Assembly: GCA_025655555.1 (NCBI GenBank)
Contig: JAHXIQ010000004.1
Span: 372,001 to 436,000, forward strand
From: Candidatus Thiodiazotropha sp. (ex Myrtea sp. 'scaly one' KF741663)
GTDB lineage: Bacteria > Pseudomonadota > Gammaproteobacteria > Chromatiales > Chromatiaceae
Length of the DNA stretch: 64,000 nt
Direction: 5' to 3'
The notes below the pieces were generated by a model. The model was not told the origin of the DNA, ran no database searches, and saw only the letters and a list, made by a program, of their open reading frames with translations. This document shows, in pieces, positions 1 to 8,602 of this stretch. A program made the position numbers and the translations under genes. Each line of letters starts with the position of its first letter. The first letter of the stretch is position 1.

Positions 1-281
1 TGGTGATTTTCTTCCATAGCTGGGGTGAGGACATACGACGATTGACCACCCTCGATTGAATTAAGCCAAAACGGTATCGAGAAACCACTTTTCAAGCTGG
101 TTCAAGAAAGAACAAGTTGTTTTCTAATACTTGACGCATAGCTGCAATCAATGAGAGCGCGTCCCGCGAGTCTTGCTCCAGTTGCATGCCTCCTTCGTTC
201 TGTTGGGTTTTCAACTCGAATCGCTCGCAGCAGTTGAAAATACCTGAACACGCCAGATTGTGTTGTCAGGTCAAAAACTGG
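1..281. other. Window edge without a supported gene; possible broken short ORF
   Basis: No convincing gene lies here. On the minus strand an ATG at 187-185 has a good Shine-Dalgarno (GGAGG) directly upstream and opens a 31-codon frame ending at 92. Reading on in another frame gives a protein-like stretch (LNQLEKWFLDTVLA) ending at 61. This could be a small gene with one frameshift, or chance. Nothing identifies a product. Confidence 0.2.
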
Positions 282-953
282 TCACAATGCCATAATCTGA
301 ATAAGCTCGCTGCTGGTGAGTACATGGCAATAGATCATGTTGATAATCTCCAGCTCGCTTCTATGCAAATCCTCCGTTCCAGCGGCGCAGCAATCCTCTA
401 CCACAATGACATTGAAACTTTCGTCAGCAAGACTTCTGACTGTGGATGAGACACATTGATCGGTAAAGATGCCGCTCATCACGACATTCTTTACCCCCAT
501 GTTGTTTAGTATGAGTCTGAGATTGGTACCGGTCAGGGCGCTGTCGGTGGTTTTCGTTAGCACAATTTCATCATGTTTCGGCGCCAGCTCGGGTACGATC
601 TGAGAATCCTCCCGGTCCTTAGGTAGAAGGAGATAGTTCCACCCCGGTTTCTTCTGGCTCAGTGAGCGATCCCGACCATCCTCAAGCTGGCAGGCGATAC
701 GTGCATGAAGGACATCCATACCATTTCGGCGGAAGCGGTCCTGTAGATCGGCAGTGGTGGGTATGACGACTTCCTGCATGCGCTCCTGAAAAGGTGCCCA
801 GCGAGCCTGCTCAGCAGGATCGTCGGCAGGTTTCAGATAAGTATTCTGAACATCTATTGTCAACATGACAGTCTCGTCATGGTGCAATTCCAGGTCGGCA
901 GGTTCAGGTGCGCCTTGATAATAGAAGGATCGATATGCCTGTTTCCAATTCAT
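282..953 (-). CDS. Isochorismatase-family cysteine hydrolase
   Basis: Cytoplasmic hydrolase of the isochorismatase-like superfamily (amidases such as nicotinamidase, isochorismatases). The family triad Asp-Lys-Cys is visible as D34 (LTIDVQNTY), K134 (VLTKTTDSAL) and C167 (GIFTDQCVSST), in the right order and spacing for a 223-residue protein. The start at 953 is chosen over an in-frame ATG at 1079 because GGAG lies 5 bases upstream and the longer version would run into the stop region of the next gene. It follows the esterase gene on the same strand by 68 bases, so the two may be co-transcribed. The substrate cannot be read from the sequence. Confidence 0.85.
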   Translation of the reverse strand: MNWKQAYRSFYYQGAPEPADLELHHDETVMLTIDVQNTYLKPADDPAEQARWAPFQERMQEVVIPTTADLQDRFRRNGMDVLHARIACQLEDGRDRSLSQKKPGWNYLLLPKDREDSQIVPELAPKHDEIVLTKTTDSALTGTNLRLILNNMGVKNVVMSGIFTDQCVSSTVRSLADESFNVIVVEDCCAAGTEDLHRSELEIINMIYCHVLTSSELIQIMAL

Positions 954-1021
954 GACTTCTCCGTCATATGAGCATGTGTGATGGTGAGCAGAAAATTTCT
1001 GCTTCTCAGGGCTGAGTCTGT

Positions 1022-1969
1022 TTAATTTTCCGTCTTGCCAAAATCGTCCGGCACCCCTTCGATGGTTAAGGATAACCAATAACGCTCAAACCGATCCCAT
1101 AAGCGCTCTTCAGGCAAATCGGTATGGCTGACGGGAAATTCCATCATTTCTCGCGGCCCGGCAAGATGATTGGCGATAGCATAGACGGTTTTGGCCGGTA
1201 CCACGTCATCCTTCAACCCGAGGCCTACCACTGTCGGACAGTGAACCTCATCAGCGAAATTTACCGGATCAAAATAGCGCATCACCAGCATGACATCATC
1301 CAGGCGGTCAGTGTGGTGTGCCAGATAGCGGTTGATCTCCGCACCGGAACCGGACTTGACGAAGATATACCGGCCCTCAGTCCAACCGAATGTGGGTACG
1401 CCGACGGCCAGCAGATCAGCAGTGCTCAGTACTGAAGCGGACTTCAGGGCCAATGCGCCGGCAAAACTGACACCCTGGAATGTACGGTGGTTAGTGCGGT
1501 GGCCCAGTAACTGCTCTGCGACGTGTGCCCCCTGAATATAGTCGCAAACAGCCGCCCGGATGACCGAACTTTCCGGTGATTGAATACCGGTCAGGACCCA
1601 GCCCCAACGGGATGGGTTTTCCAGTGCCTCTTGTGAGCGGCCAAACCCCCGGATATCCACACCCAAGCAGTTGGCACCGGCCGCCGCCCAGGCCCAGCGT
1701 GGTAGACATTGACCGCCATAGCCGTGACTGTGGACGATAAGCGGGCGCTCTTTCTCATCCTGCCATCGGGTTAAAAGGCCTGTGACGCGAACGCCCTCCC
1801 AGGAGCGAAACGAGATGACTTCAAAGAGCAGATGCGGATACTGCTCCGACTTTTCCTGTGTGATGACCTTGGGATCAGGGTCGATGGTGTCCAGTAACGC
1901 GAGGGTTTCCTGCCAAAAAGTATCGAAGTCTTTTGGTTTGGTGTGTTCCGGTTTAAACAGTCGCCGCAT
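1022..1969 (-). CDS. Acetyl xylan esterase / AXE1-like alpha/beta hydrolase
   Basis: A 315-residue alpha/beta hydrolase resembling the AXE1 family (acetyl xylan esterase, cephalosporin C deacetylase), whose members are about 320 residues. The nucleophile elbow GVSFAG places Ser168. An acid at D254/D255 (GLKDDVVP) and His282 (SHTDLP) complete the triad. HSHGYGG near residue 80 fits the oxyanion loop. In-frame sequence continues upstream to 2455, but that extension overlaps the divergent gene at 2050 antisense and has no protein-like character, so MRRLF at 1969 is taken as start. There is no signal peptide, so it is probably cytoplasmic. The true ester substrate is unknown. Confidence 0.75.
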   Translation of the reverse strand: MRRLFKPEHTKPKDFDTFWQETLALLDTIDPDPKVITQEKSEQYPHLLFEVISFRSWEGVRVTGLLTRWQDEKERPLIVHSHGYGGQCLPRWAWAAAGANCLGVDIRGFGRSQEALENPSRWGWVLTGIQSPESSVIRAAVCDYIQGAHVAEQLLGHRTNHRTFQGVSFAGALALKSASVLSTADLLAVGVPTFGWTEGRYIFVKSGSGAEINRYLAHHTDRLDDVMLVMRYFDPVNFADEVHCPTVVGLGLKDDVVPAKTVYAIANHLAGPREMMEFPVSHTDLPEERLWDRFERYWLSLTIEGVPDDFGKTEN

Positions 1970-2049
1970 ATTTCTACTATAGATAATAGGGGGGAGGGTT
2001 AACAGGCTCTTATACGCCGCAAGGCTCACAAGGCATAAGGGCAAAGACA

Positions 2050-4065
2050 ATGATCGAAACAACAGATCTGACGGCAATCGATTTTTTTCAAGGTATCGAC
2101 GCCAATGCCCTGGCACATCTTGCCGAGGGGGCAGAGGTGCGTGAACTGGCACAGGGTGAAATTCTGCTGCATCAGCATGATCGGGCAATTGCCCTGTTCT
2201 TTTTGTTGAGTGGCAAAGTGCAGTTTCTGATTCATGTGGCGGGTATGGATGATCTGCTTGTCGGCACCGACAGAGAGGCGGGTGCCTTGATCGGTTGGTC
2301 GGTCTTTCGTGCACCGTACCGTCACACGCTGACCGTTCGATGTGAGACACCCTGCCGCTTTTTACGTCTGCCGCGTACGGTTTTTTCAAGTCTGTTTGAG
2401 TGTGATCCTGCCGTGGGAGAAAAGATATTGCGTCGGGTGGCAGAAGTACTGGCACGACGATTGGCCTATAACAGGGATCGTCTGATTGCTTCCAGCGGTA
2501 CAGAAGGTGATCCGCTGGTGGAACCTGCCAAATTACCGCTGCCGACGTCTCCGGGTCTTACATTCGATAGTGAAACATTGGGCAGTGACCAGGAGACGGC
2601 ATTTAGATTTTTGCGTCATGCCACTTTTTTTGAAGAGATGTCGGATGAGCATCTGCGGTCCTTGTTGGGTTTAGGACACATGGTCAGAGTGGAAGGGGGT
2701 ACGACGCTGTTCCAGCAGGATGAGCAGGCAGAAGGATTCTATCTGCTGGTCAGTGGTCGGATCGAACTTTGGTACTGCGGGAGCGATGATAAGGTCTGTT
2801 TCTTTCTTAACAGCCTGGAAAATCCAGGACAGGCACTCGGTTGGTCAGCAATCGTCAAGCCAAGTCGATACCAGGTCTCTGCCATTGCCATCGGCCCAGT
2901 CTGTGTCTGGTTATTTCCGGGTGATGCGCTAAAGGTTTTGTGTCGCCGCGATCCGGTTTTGGGTATGCAGATGATGGAGCGGATCATCTGGCTGATCGGT
3001 AATCGGCTTCGTGTGGCACGCACCCAGATGATCGCCAAACGTTACCAGAAAGAGACACTGGCAGTCTGTGCCTTATTGGAGCAGAACGCCGATGTGCTGC
3101 ATGTGACATCACCCCTACATAAAATTCCCTATCTGTTGGAAAACCGCCTTACCCTGTCCGATGCTTTCGGCACCCTGGAGTTGATCCGCAACCATGGTGA
3201 GGACGAGACGGAAAAGAACCTCGCCGGGCTTGCGCTGGATATCCTCGAGAAGGTCCATGCCGAACTCCATTTCTATCAGGGCCTGCAACGCATCTATGAG
3301 AGTGTAGCCAATGCACCGCATGCTGAGTCACCACAACAGGTGAGACGTCACTGTATGGAAAAGTTTCAGGCACTGTTTAACCAGACGGCATTCAGAATTA
3401 CCGGACAAGAAAACTTACCTGACCGGCCTGGACAGATATTCATCATGAACCATCTGGAAAACCATGCCGATAATTTACTGCCAAATGACTTTCGCTTGAC
3501 CCTGGATACCCACTTCGTCTCCAGTATGGTGATTTACCCAAAGTATGGTGAGGCGCCTGTCAGAGTCGTGCGTAAGCCCGATTTGGACTGGTACGGTTTT
3601 CAACAATACTTCGACAGACTCGATTATCTCTATGTTTATCCCGGTGAGGTGGATGAGGAGGATCGTGATCAGCATCTGACTCGGGAAGAGCGTAACCGGC
3701 GCTTTATGGACCAGGCCGGGGAGAGGTTGCGGCAAGGTGAGAATATTATCGTATGCCCAGAGGGAAGATGCTACTACACGGAGGAGTCACCTGGGGATTT
3801 TAAAGGCGGTGCTTTTCGGTTGGCGCTCAATGTTGATCCGGAGCCGCTAATTGTACCCATAGCAGTGGCAAATTTTGATAAGCGTCTGACCCATACGTGC
3901 ACATCCGCCATTGTTTTTCCTGCCTTCAAACTCTCTGATAATTTGAGTGACAGGAGTGATCCACAGGCGTTATACAAATTTCTGGACGAACTCAACCAGC
4001 AGTATAGATTATATGTAAAACAGGCGATCGAACTGGCACAAGCGTGCATGCATGAAATGAGTTAG
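2050..4065 (+). CDS. Two cyclic-nucleotide-binding domains fused to a PlsC-like acyltransferase
   Basis: A 671-residue protein with three parts. Two Crp-like cyclic-nucleotide-binding folds lie at about residues 10-125 and 190-300 (both with LLSGKV/LLVSGRIEL-type strands). A glycerol-phosphate acyltransferase-like domain lies at about 440-640. In the latter, MNHLENHAD around N467-H468 resembles the acyltransferase His-Asp block, though the spacing is not the standard HX4D, and PEGR (570-573) with FKGGAFRLA matches the substrate-binding blocks. No helix-turn-helix is seen, so it is not a DNA-binding Crp. The likely role is acylation of a glycerolipid or related acceptor under control of a small ligand; that control is inferred. 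It is divergent from the esterase, with 80 bases between starts. Confidence 0.8.
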   Translation: MIETTDLTAIDFFQGIDANALAHLAEGAEVRELAQGEILLHQHDRAIALFFLLSGKVQFLIHVAGMDDLLVGTDREAGALIGWSVFRAPYRHTLTVRCETPCRFLRLPRTVFSSLFECDPAVGEKILRRVAEVLARRLAYNRDRLIASSGTEGDPLVEPAKLPLPTSPGLTFDSETLGSDQETAFRFLRHATFFEEMSDEHLRSLLGLGHMVRVEGGTTLFQQDEQAEGFYLLVSGRIELWYCGSDDKVCFFLNSLENPGQALGWSAIVKPSRYQVSAIAIGPVCVWLFPGDALKVLCRRDPVLGMQMMERIIWLIGNRLRVARTQMIAKRYQKETLAVCALLEQNADVLHVTSPLHKIPYLLENRLTLSDAFGTLELIRNHGEDETEKNLAGLALDILEKVHAELHFYQGLQRIYESVANAPHAESPQQVRRHCMEKFQALFNQTAFRITGQENLPDRPGQIFIMNHLENHADNLLPNDFRLTLDTHFVSSMVIYPKYGEAPVRVVRKPDLDWYGFQQYFDRLDYLYVYPGEVDEEDRDQHLTREERNRRFMDQAGERLRQGENIIVCPEGRCYYTEESPGDFKGGAFRLALNVDPEPLIVPIAVANFDKRLTHTCTSAIVFPAFKLSDNLSDRSDPQALYKFLDELNQQYRLYVKQAIELAQACMHEMS

Positions 4066-4139
4066 TTGCAATAAAGTGCTTGAGAGACGCTATATCATAA
4101 ACAATATGCAAGAGACTGCAATGCCGTGGTGCTTACTCA

Positions 4140-4621
4140 CTATGACGGCTCTCGCACTAAGCGGGTAGACGTCGTGCAGTCTATTTTCGCCATAAAATGC
4201 TTTCTCGTACGGTGCAGGCGGCTCATTACCGTTCCGATCGGGATATCTAATGCTTTACCGACATCGCAGTAGGTAAGTTCCTCAAGATCAACCAGCGAAA
4301 TCACCTGACGCTCTTTCATAGGCAAAGTCGCAACAACATGTCTTACTCGTGCAACCAACTCCAGCTCCTGGCATTGGGCTGACGGTCCGAAGTCATGAGA
4401 CGGTAACTGGTCATCGAGTGTGTCGTAAAGCAACTTTTTCTGCTGTAAGTATAGATACCATTTGTTGCTCAGAATAGTGTATAGCCAGGCGAACACCTTG
4501 TTGTGATCCCGCAACTGTCTCCTGGACCAGATCATCAGCCAACGATTTCATCGTTACACCAGGCAAGCGCCAACCGATACAGCCGCTCACGCGAAGCTGC
4601 AATGTAATCTCTCAGCGACAT
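4140..4621 (-). pseudogene. Broken ECF-type sigma-70 factor gene
   Basis: Three pieces of one small sigma factor lie in three frames. From an ATG at 4621 the first frame reads MSLRDYIAASRERLYRLALAW-type region 2 sequence and then stops. The next frame carries LADDLVQET (region 2.2). The third, ending at 4140, carries QLRDHNKVFAWLYTILSN and a complete region 4 helix-turn-helix (about LTYCDVGKALDIPIGTVMSR). Comparison with the usual layout suggests one extra base near codon 26 and loss of roughly 29 bases between LVQET and QLRDH. Either the gene is dead or the assembly has errors here. The 131-codon 3' part keeps region 4 but lacks most of region 2. Confidence 0.7.
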
Positions 4622-4762
4622 TCTTGTAGTCATGAAAGAGAACTATTGGATCGCTGGGTTAATAGAAACGTTGGATCAGTGTTCTATTCCCTAACTATCT
4701 ATACCTGCCAAAACCACAAATAGATTCAGGTTTCGATCAATCCCACTGAGGCCAGTGAGTAT

Positions 4763-4778
4763 GTGTTAACAGGCCCTA
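4763..4778. repeat. Half-copy of the GGGCCTGTTAACA inverted-repeat element
   Basis: The 16 bases gtgttaacaggcccta equal the right outer end of the repeat family found in full at 11744, 13118 and 54553. No left arm or core is seen nearby. It lies in the 249-base gap between the broken sigma gene and the exported protein, which otherwise holds nothing recognisable apart from the Shine-Dalgarno of the next gene. Confidence 0.6.
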
Positions 4779-4870
4779 GTACGTGAACGCATGAATCAAC
4801 GGAAGTCGAATCCACTGAGATGAATGCCGCGTATCCACTTAAACAAGAACAATTGTTCCCGGAGGAGAGA

Positions 4871-6502
4871 ATGAAGAGATTCACTGTGAAGCTCATCAAG
4901 ACCGGCATTGCCGCTGGGCTGACGCTGCTTACGGGGGGACTTGCCGCCCATGACCTCGATGAGGCGGGCATGCATGTCTGTATTGAGGGCAATTATATGA
5001 TGGCCAATGCCATGAATGCCCCCTTCGCAGATGCCAATGGACCGGGTCAAGTCATAGAAATGAATATATTCACGGGCACTCCTGGCCTGACGGTCAATAA
5101 TCCATTCAGTGCACTCAACGCGGGTACCGATATCTGTCCCGATGATTTCGACTGCCCCGGACCCTGGAAGCCGACCGGGGTACTCTCAGGAGGGCTCAAC
5201 GGCCATGCCTTTATCACCAGTGCCGGTCAGCAGGGCTTGACGGAATTACACCGGGACGGCACACCCATCCGTACTGTCTCATACAAGTCGTTGATGGATA
5301 ATCCTGACGGACCTGAGGGGTATGGCACAGTACCGCGTCCCCTGGGCAGTCAGATGATGCCTAACGGCAATATCATCCAGGCGATCTGTGATGCCAATTT
5401 CTTTAATGCTTCCAATTCAGATCGCTCAGCAGATGCCGCGACCGGGCTTGAGGCAGATATGTACTTCCCGCCGGTAAGCAGTACGGATGAACGTGCCGGT
5501 AACAGCCGCCTGTTGGTGATCGATCAACAGACACTGGAAGTGATCGACGAATATAGCCGTCCCGCCCGTGGTAAACCTGGACACGATTTGTGGGGCTGCT
5601 TCGCCGGCATCATGTTTGATGATCGCGGTATGTACGTCAGCACTTTCCATGGTGGTGCCGTATTGGTCATCGACTGGATGGCGGGTGTGGATAAACAGAG
5701 CCGTGGTGTGGGCTCAAATGGTAATAAGCGATTCCGGCATGAAGACCGTGAGGACTTTGAACTCGATAAGAGACGAAATCGTGCCAAGGTGATCGATGTG
5801 ATTGACTTCCGCCTGGGCAAGGATGATGACGACCCTGCGAGGCGTGATTCCCTGCGTGCTATCTCCTTTGATGAGAGCGGCAATATCTATGCAACGGACC
5901 GCCAACGCTCACGCGACTGTCTGCGCGGTGAGATTCCGGGTACCCCAAACGGCTGTAACCCCGGTGTGTTTCGCCAGCGGGTGAATATTGCATCGTTCGA
6001 TGGGTACAACGATGACGATCTTCGTCGTAGTGTTGCCCTCGATCCCGGTGTCAATGTCATTGCAGGGATACGTACCAACCGGATGTCCGGCCCCGGCTGT
6101 GAATACGTTAAGGCCAATGCGGTTCTCTTCGCTACAGAATACAACTTCTATGGTTACGAAATTGAGGAAGACCTGTGTGATGTGGAGACGGTACTGGTGG
6201 CAGCCTCAGCCATGAATCCTGGAGAGATCCACAGTCCCGGGGGATGTGTCGGTGGGAATCCTGCCAATGCCTGCTTCAAGCCGGGTGGCGGCGTGGTTGA
6301 GTATCTAACACATCCCAACTGGACCGATGGCGGACCCGGCTGGGGTGGGGCTGGCTGCAGCGGTGATCCGAGCGACGCTGCCGGAAATCTGGGTTGCGCG
6401 AGACCGATTGCGAGCTTTCCCTATCGTAATCCGGATAACGGTCCTGAGATCGGTGTCGATCCCCGTATGCTGATGGTCATTCACGAGGCGTTTGTACAGT
6501 AA
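4871..6502 (+). CDS. Exported protein of unknown function, possibly beta-propeller
   Basis: Not recognised as a named family. The start at 4871 is set by a strong GGAGGAGA just upstream; an earlier in-frame ATG at 4820 lacks this. A Sec signal peptide is visible (MKRFTVKLIKTG, hydrophobic core, LAAHD). The mature part, about 520 residues, has recurring short blocks such as NGHAFITSAG, SQMMPNGNII, RLLVIDQQTLEVIDEYSRP, GGAVLVIDW and AISFDESGNIYATDR. These read like blades of a propeller with NHL/SMP-30-like strands. At least a dozen cysteines (for example CPDDFDCPG and CLRGEIPGTPNGC) suggest disulfides in the periplasm or outside. It precedes a DUF3859-like protein and a porin on the same strand, so an envelope or uptake role is plausible but unproven. 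Confidence 0.7.
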   Translation: MKRFTVKLIKTGIAAGLTLLTGGLAAHDLDEAGMHVCIEGNYMMANAMNAPFADANGPGQVIEMNIFTGTPGLTVNNPFSALNAGTDICPDDFDCPGPWKPTGVLSGGLNGHAFITSAGQQGLTELHRDGTPIRTVSYKSLMDNPDGPEGYGTVPRPLGSQMMPNGNIIQAICDANFFNASNSDRSADAATGLEADMYFPPVSSTDERAGNSRLLVIDQQTLEVIDEYSRPARGKPGHDLWGCFAGIMFDDRGMYVSTFHGGAVLVIDWMAGVDKQSRGVGSNGNKRFRHEDREDFELDKRRNRAKVIDVIDFRLGKDDDDPARRDSLRAISFDESGNIYATDRQRSRDCLRGEIPGTPNGCNPGVFRQRVNIASFDGYNDDDLRRSVALDPGVNVIAGIRTNRMSGPGCEYVKANAVLFATEYNFYGYEIEEDLCDVETVLVAASAMNPGEIHSPGGCVGGNPANACFKPGGGVVEYLTHPNWTDGGPGWGGAGCSGDPSDAAGNLGCARPIASFPYRNPDNGPEIGVDPRMLMVIHEAFVQ

Positions 6503-6625
6503 CCCGGATCGGCGTGCCAGCGTAACGAGTTGGTCGGTGACGGTATGACAATCGCCGGCCCACTCTATGAGACCTGTATTCAGCTGACTATCAGGTCATG
6601 GGTCAATATATATTTGGTAAATGGC

Positions 6626-7210
6626 ATGAAAACGCAGTACTCACTTTTGTTATGTGCTTCAGTGACGGTTCTCGGTGGTCTGCCATTCGTGCATGGCAGT
6701 GAGACTTCTACAGATATTTCATCATCATCCGCGCAGGATGGTTTGAAAATTCCCTGGGGTAAGGTGACCGAACACGGGTTATTTAACAGCCTCGATAAAG
6801 GGCGTGTGGTGGCAGATGTACAGAGCAACACCGGTAAGATGATACGCGGTGTGAAAGTTGAATTTGCAAAGCCGGCCACACATATCCCTTTACGTAAAGG
6901 TACCTACTTCGGATATAGGTATTGGTTGAAACTTCCTCCAGATCAATATCGGCCGAAATTGACCCGTCGTCTGATTCACCCTGAGATGCATTTGCCTGAT
7001 GGCACCCAGGTCAATCGATCCGAAAGAACTATCACCAGAAAAGCAACGCATGGAATTGTCACGGCACTCGATGTCTATGCCTTGAGCGAAGTCTATGAAC
7101 TGGTCGAGGGAGAATGGGTCTTCCAGATCTGGTTCGATGACAAGATGCTTGCGAGTCAACGTTTTATTACCTATTGGCCGGAAGCGGAGGAGAAGAATAT
7201 ATCAGAGTAA
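6626..7210 (+). CDS. Exported DUF3859-like protein
   Basis: A 194-residue protein with a signal peptide (MKTQYSLLLCASVTVLGG ending near VHGSE). The C-terminal half, with VYELVEGEWVFQIWFDDKMLASQRF, resembles DUF3859 domains, a beta-rich family without known function; this assignment is from memory of the family pattern. The start at 6626 is chosen because the signal peptide begins there, although its Shine-Dalgarno is weak and the frame is open from 6530. It lies 123 bases after the unknown exported protein and before the porin, and may be part of the same envelope group. Confidence 0.65.
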   Translation: MKTQYSLLLCASVTVLGGLPFVHGSETSTDISSSSAQDGLKIPWGKVTEHGLFNSLDKGRVVADVQSNTGKMIRGVKVEFAKPATHIPLRKGTYFGYRYWLKLPPDQYRPKLTRRLIHPEMHLPDGTQVNRSERTITRKATHGIVTALDVYALSEVYELVEGEWVFQIWFDDKMLASQRFITYWPEAEEKNISE

Positions 7211-7336
7211 AGATGCTAAAAGTTATTTTTTGCCACGATTCGGGAATAGCTGATACGAGCAGTATCGGCAATTCAAAGATTACGCAGATCAGATTCAAAA
7301 TATAAAAAAATCTGCATGTAAGAGGAGATAGGAACG

Positions 7337-8500
7337 ATGAGCATGACTGTAAAAGCGAGGCCGATTCTATGCTTGTTCGGCGCTTTGTCTATGCTGCCGC
7401 TCAGTGCGTCGGCATTTAACTTTAAAGATGTTATCGGAGGCGATGTCGAGTTCAGCCTTGGTGGTTACGCCAAGTTAAGTGCAATGTGGACTGATACCGA
7501 CAGCGGTACATTGGCCGGTGGTGCTGGTAGTACCGGGCGGACCTTCTACTTACCCTCGTCTATTCCTACAGGAGGTACTGGCGGAGATCAGGTATTTGAT
7601 ATGACTGCCCGTGAGTCCCGTATCAATTTCAAGGCGAAGACAAATAGTGGGCCTCATTCATTGGGTGTTGTTTTGGAGATGGACTTTCTGACCACAGGAT
7701 TTGGTAATGAGATTGTCAGTAACAGTTTTTCACCGCGCCTGAGACACTATTTTCTGACCTATGACAATTGGCTGTTCGGCCAGACTTGGTCCACCTTCAT
7801 GGATACGGCGGCCTTGCCCGATGCACTCGATTTTCTGGGTGCGCCCGAGGGTACTGTGTTCATCCGACAGCCGATGATTCGATATAGCAGGAATGGCTTT
7901 CAGATTGCATTGGAGAATCCTGAGACATTTACCGATGTTGGTCTAAATGACGATAATTCTGTACCGGATCTGGCAGCAAACTACACTATGAAGACGAATT
8001 GGGGCCATCTTAGATTCAATGGCCTGCTTCGTGAGTTGAAATACGATGACGGTACCCAAGAGGACTCGGCCAGTGGTTGGGGTTTAGGCGTCAGCGGTAA
8101 GGTGAAGGTGTTTGATAAAGACGATGTCAGATTCGCCGTGAATTATGGTGACGGCATGGGACGCTATACCAGTTTAGGCGTGGTGCGTGATGCGGTTATT
8201 GATCCGGTGAGCGGCGATCTCGATGCAGTGGAATCGGTGGCGGGTTTTGTTGCGTATCGTCATATGTGGAACAGAAAATGGCGTTCAAACCTGATCTACA
8301 GCATGGTTGATGTGGATAATCCTGCCTCTGCGCCTGGCAGCTTGAACGAAAGCGCAAGCAGTATACAGGTCAATCTGATGTATACGCCGGTTAAGCAACT
8401 GACCCTGGGTGTTATGTATCTGCAGGGTGAGCTTGAAAAAGTGAATGGAGATGAAGGTGAGCTTGACCGGATACAGTTCGCAGCCAAGTATTCATTCTGA
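7337..8500 (+). CDS. DcaP-like outer-membrane porin
   Basis: A 387-residue outer-membrane beta-barrel. It has a cleavable signal peptide (ends near SASAFNF), alternating hydrophobic strands such as RINFKAKT, SLGVVLEMDFL and FQIALENPE, and a C-terminal IQFAAKYSF with terminal Phe as needed for Bam insertion. The order GGYAKLSAMW, then RESRINFKAKT, then HYFLTYDNWLFGQTWSTFMD, is typical of the DcaP/trimeric porin group, which takes up dicarboxylates or other anions in other bacteria; the substrate here is unknown. AGGAGATAGG lies 5-15 bases upstream. A strong terminator follows at 8547. Confidence 0.85.
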   Translation: MSMTVKARPILCLFGALSMLPLSASAFNFKDVIGGDVEFSLGGYAKLSAMWTDTDSGTLAGGAGSTGRTFYLPSSIPTGGTGGDQVFDMTARESRINFKAKTNSGPHSLGVVLEMDFLTTGFGNEIVSNSFSPRLRHYFLTYDNWLFGQTWSTFMDTAALPDALDFLGAPEGTVFIRQPMIRYSRNGFQIALENPETFTDVGLNDDNSVPDLAANYTMKTNWGHLRFNGLLRELKYDDGTQEDSASGWGLGVSGKVKVFDKDDVRFAVNYGDGMGRYTSLGVVRDAVIDPVSGDLDAVESVAGFVAYRHMWNRKWRSNLIYSMVDVDNPASAPGSLNESASSIQVNLMYTPVKQLTLGVMYLQGELEKVNGDEGELDRIQFAAKYSF

Positions 8501-8546
8501 GGTTTTGCCGTACAGCTTGAATCGTTATTGTCAATTTTTACAAGAA

Positions 8547-8576
8547 GGCCCCGTAATGAATTTACGGGGCCTCTTT
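8547..8576 (+). terminator. Rho-independent terminator after the porin gene
   Basis: A perfect 10-bp stem GGCCCCGTAA / TTACGGGGCC with a 5-base loop is followed by a T-rich tract (tctttcc). It ends the porin transcript and separates it from the DUF2057-like gene, whose frame is open through it but whose real start lies beyond. Confidence 0.8.
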
Positions 8577-8602
8577 CCAGTGATGTTGCGAGGGAGATAA
8601 TA

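Noticed and set aside
186-449. Plus-strand frame overlapping the end of the cysteine hydrolase gene
   Set aside because: It is antisense to the hydrolase over most of its length and shows no recognisable features.
1970-2455. N-terminal extension of the esterase gene
   Set aside because: It is antisense to the start of the cyclic-nucleotide-binding acyltransferase gene and its translation is rich in His/Pro/Arg without family similarity.
8528-8602. Longer start for the DUF2057-like gene
   Set aside because: The extension translates a strong terminator hairpin; the ATG at 8603 has the Shine-Dalgarno and the signal peptide.
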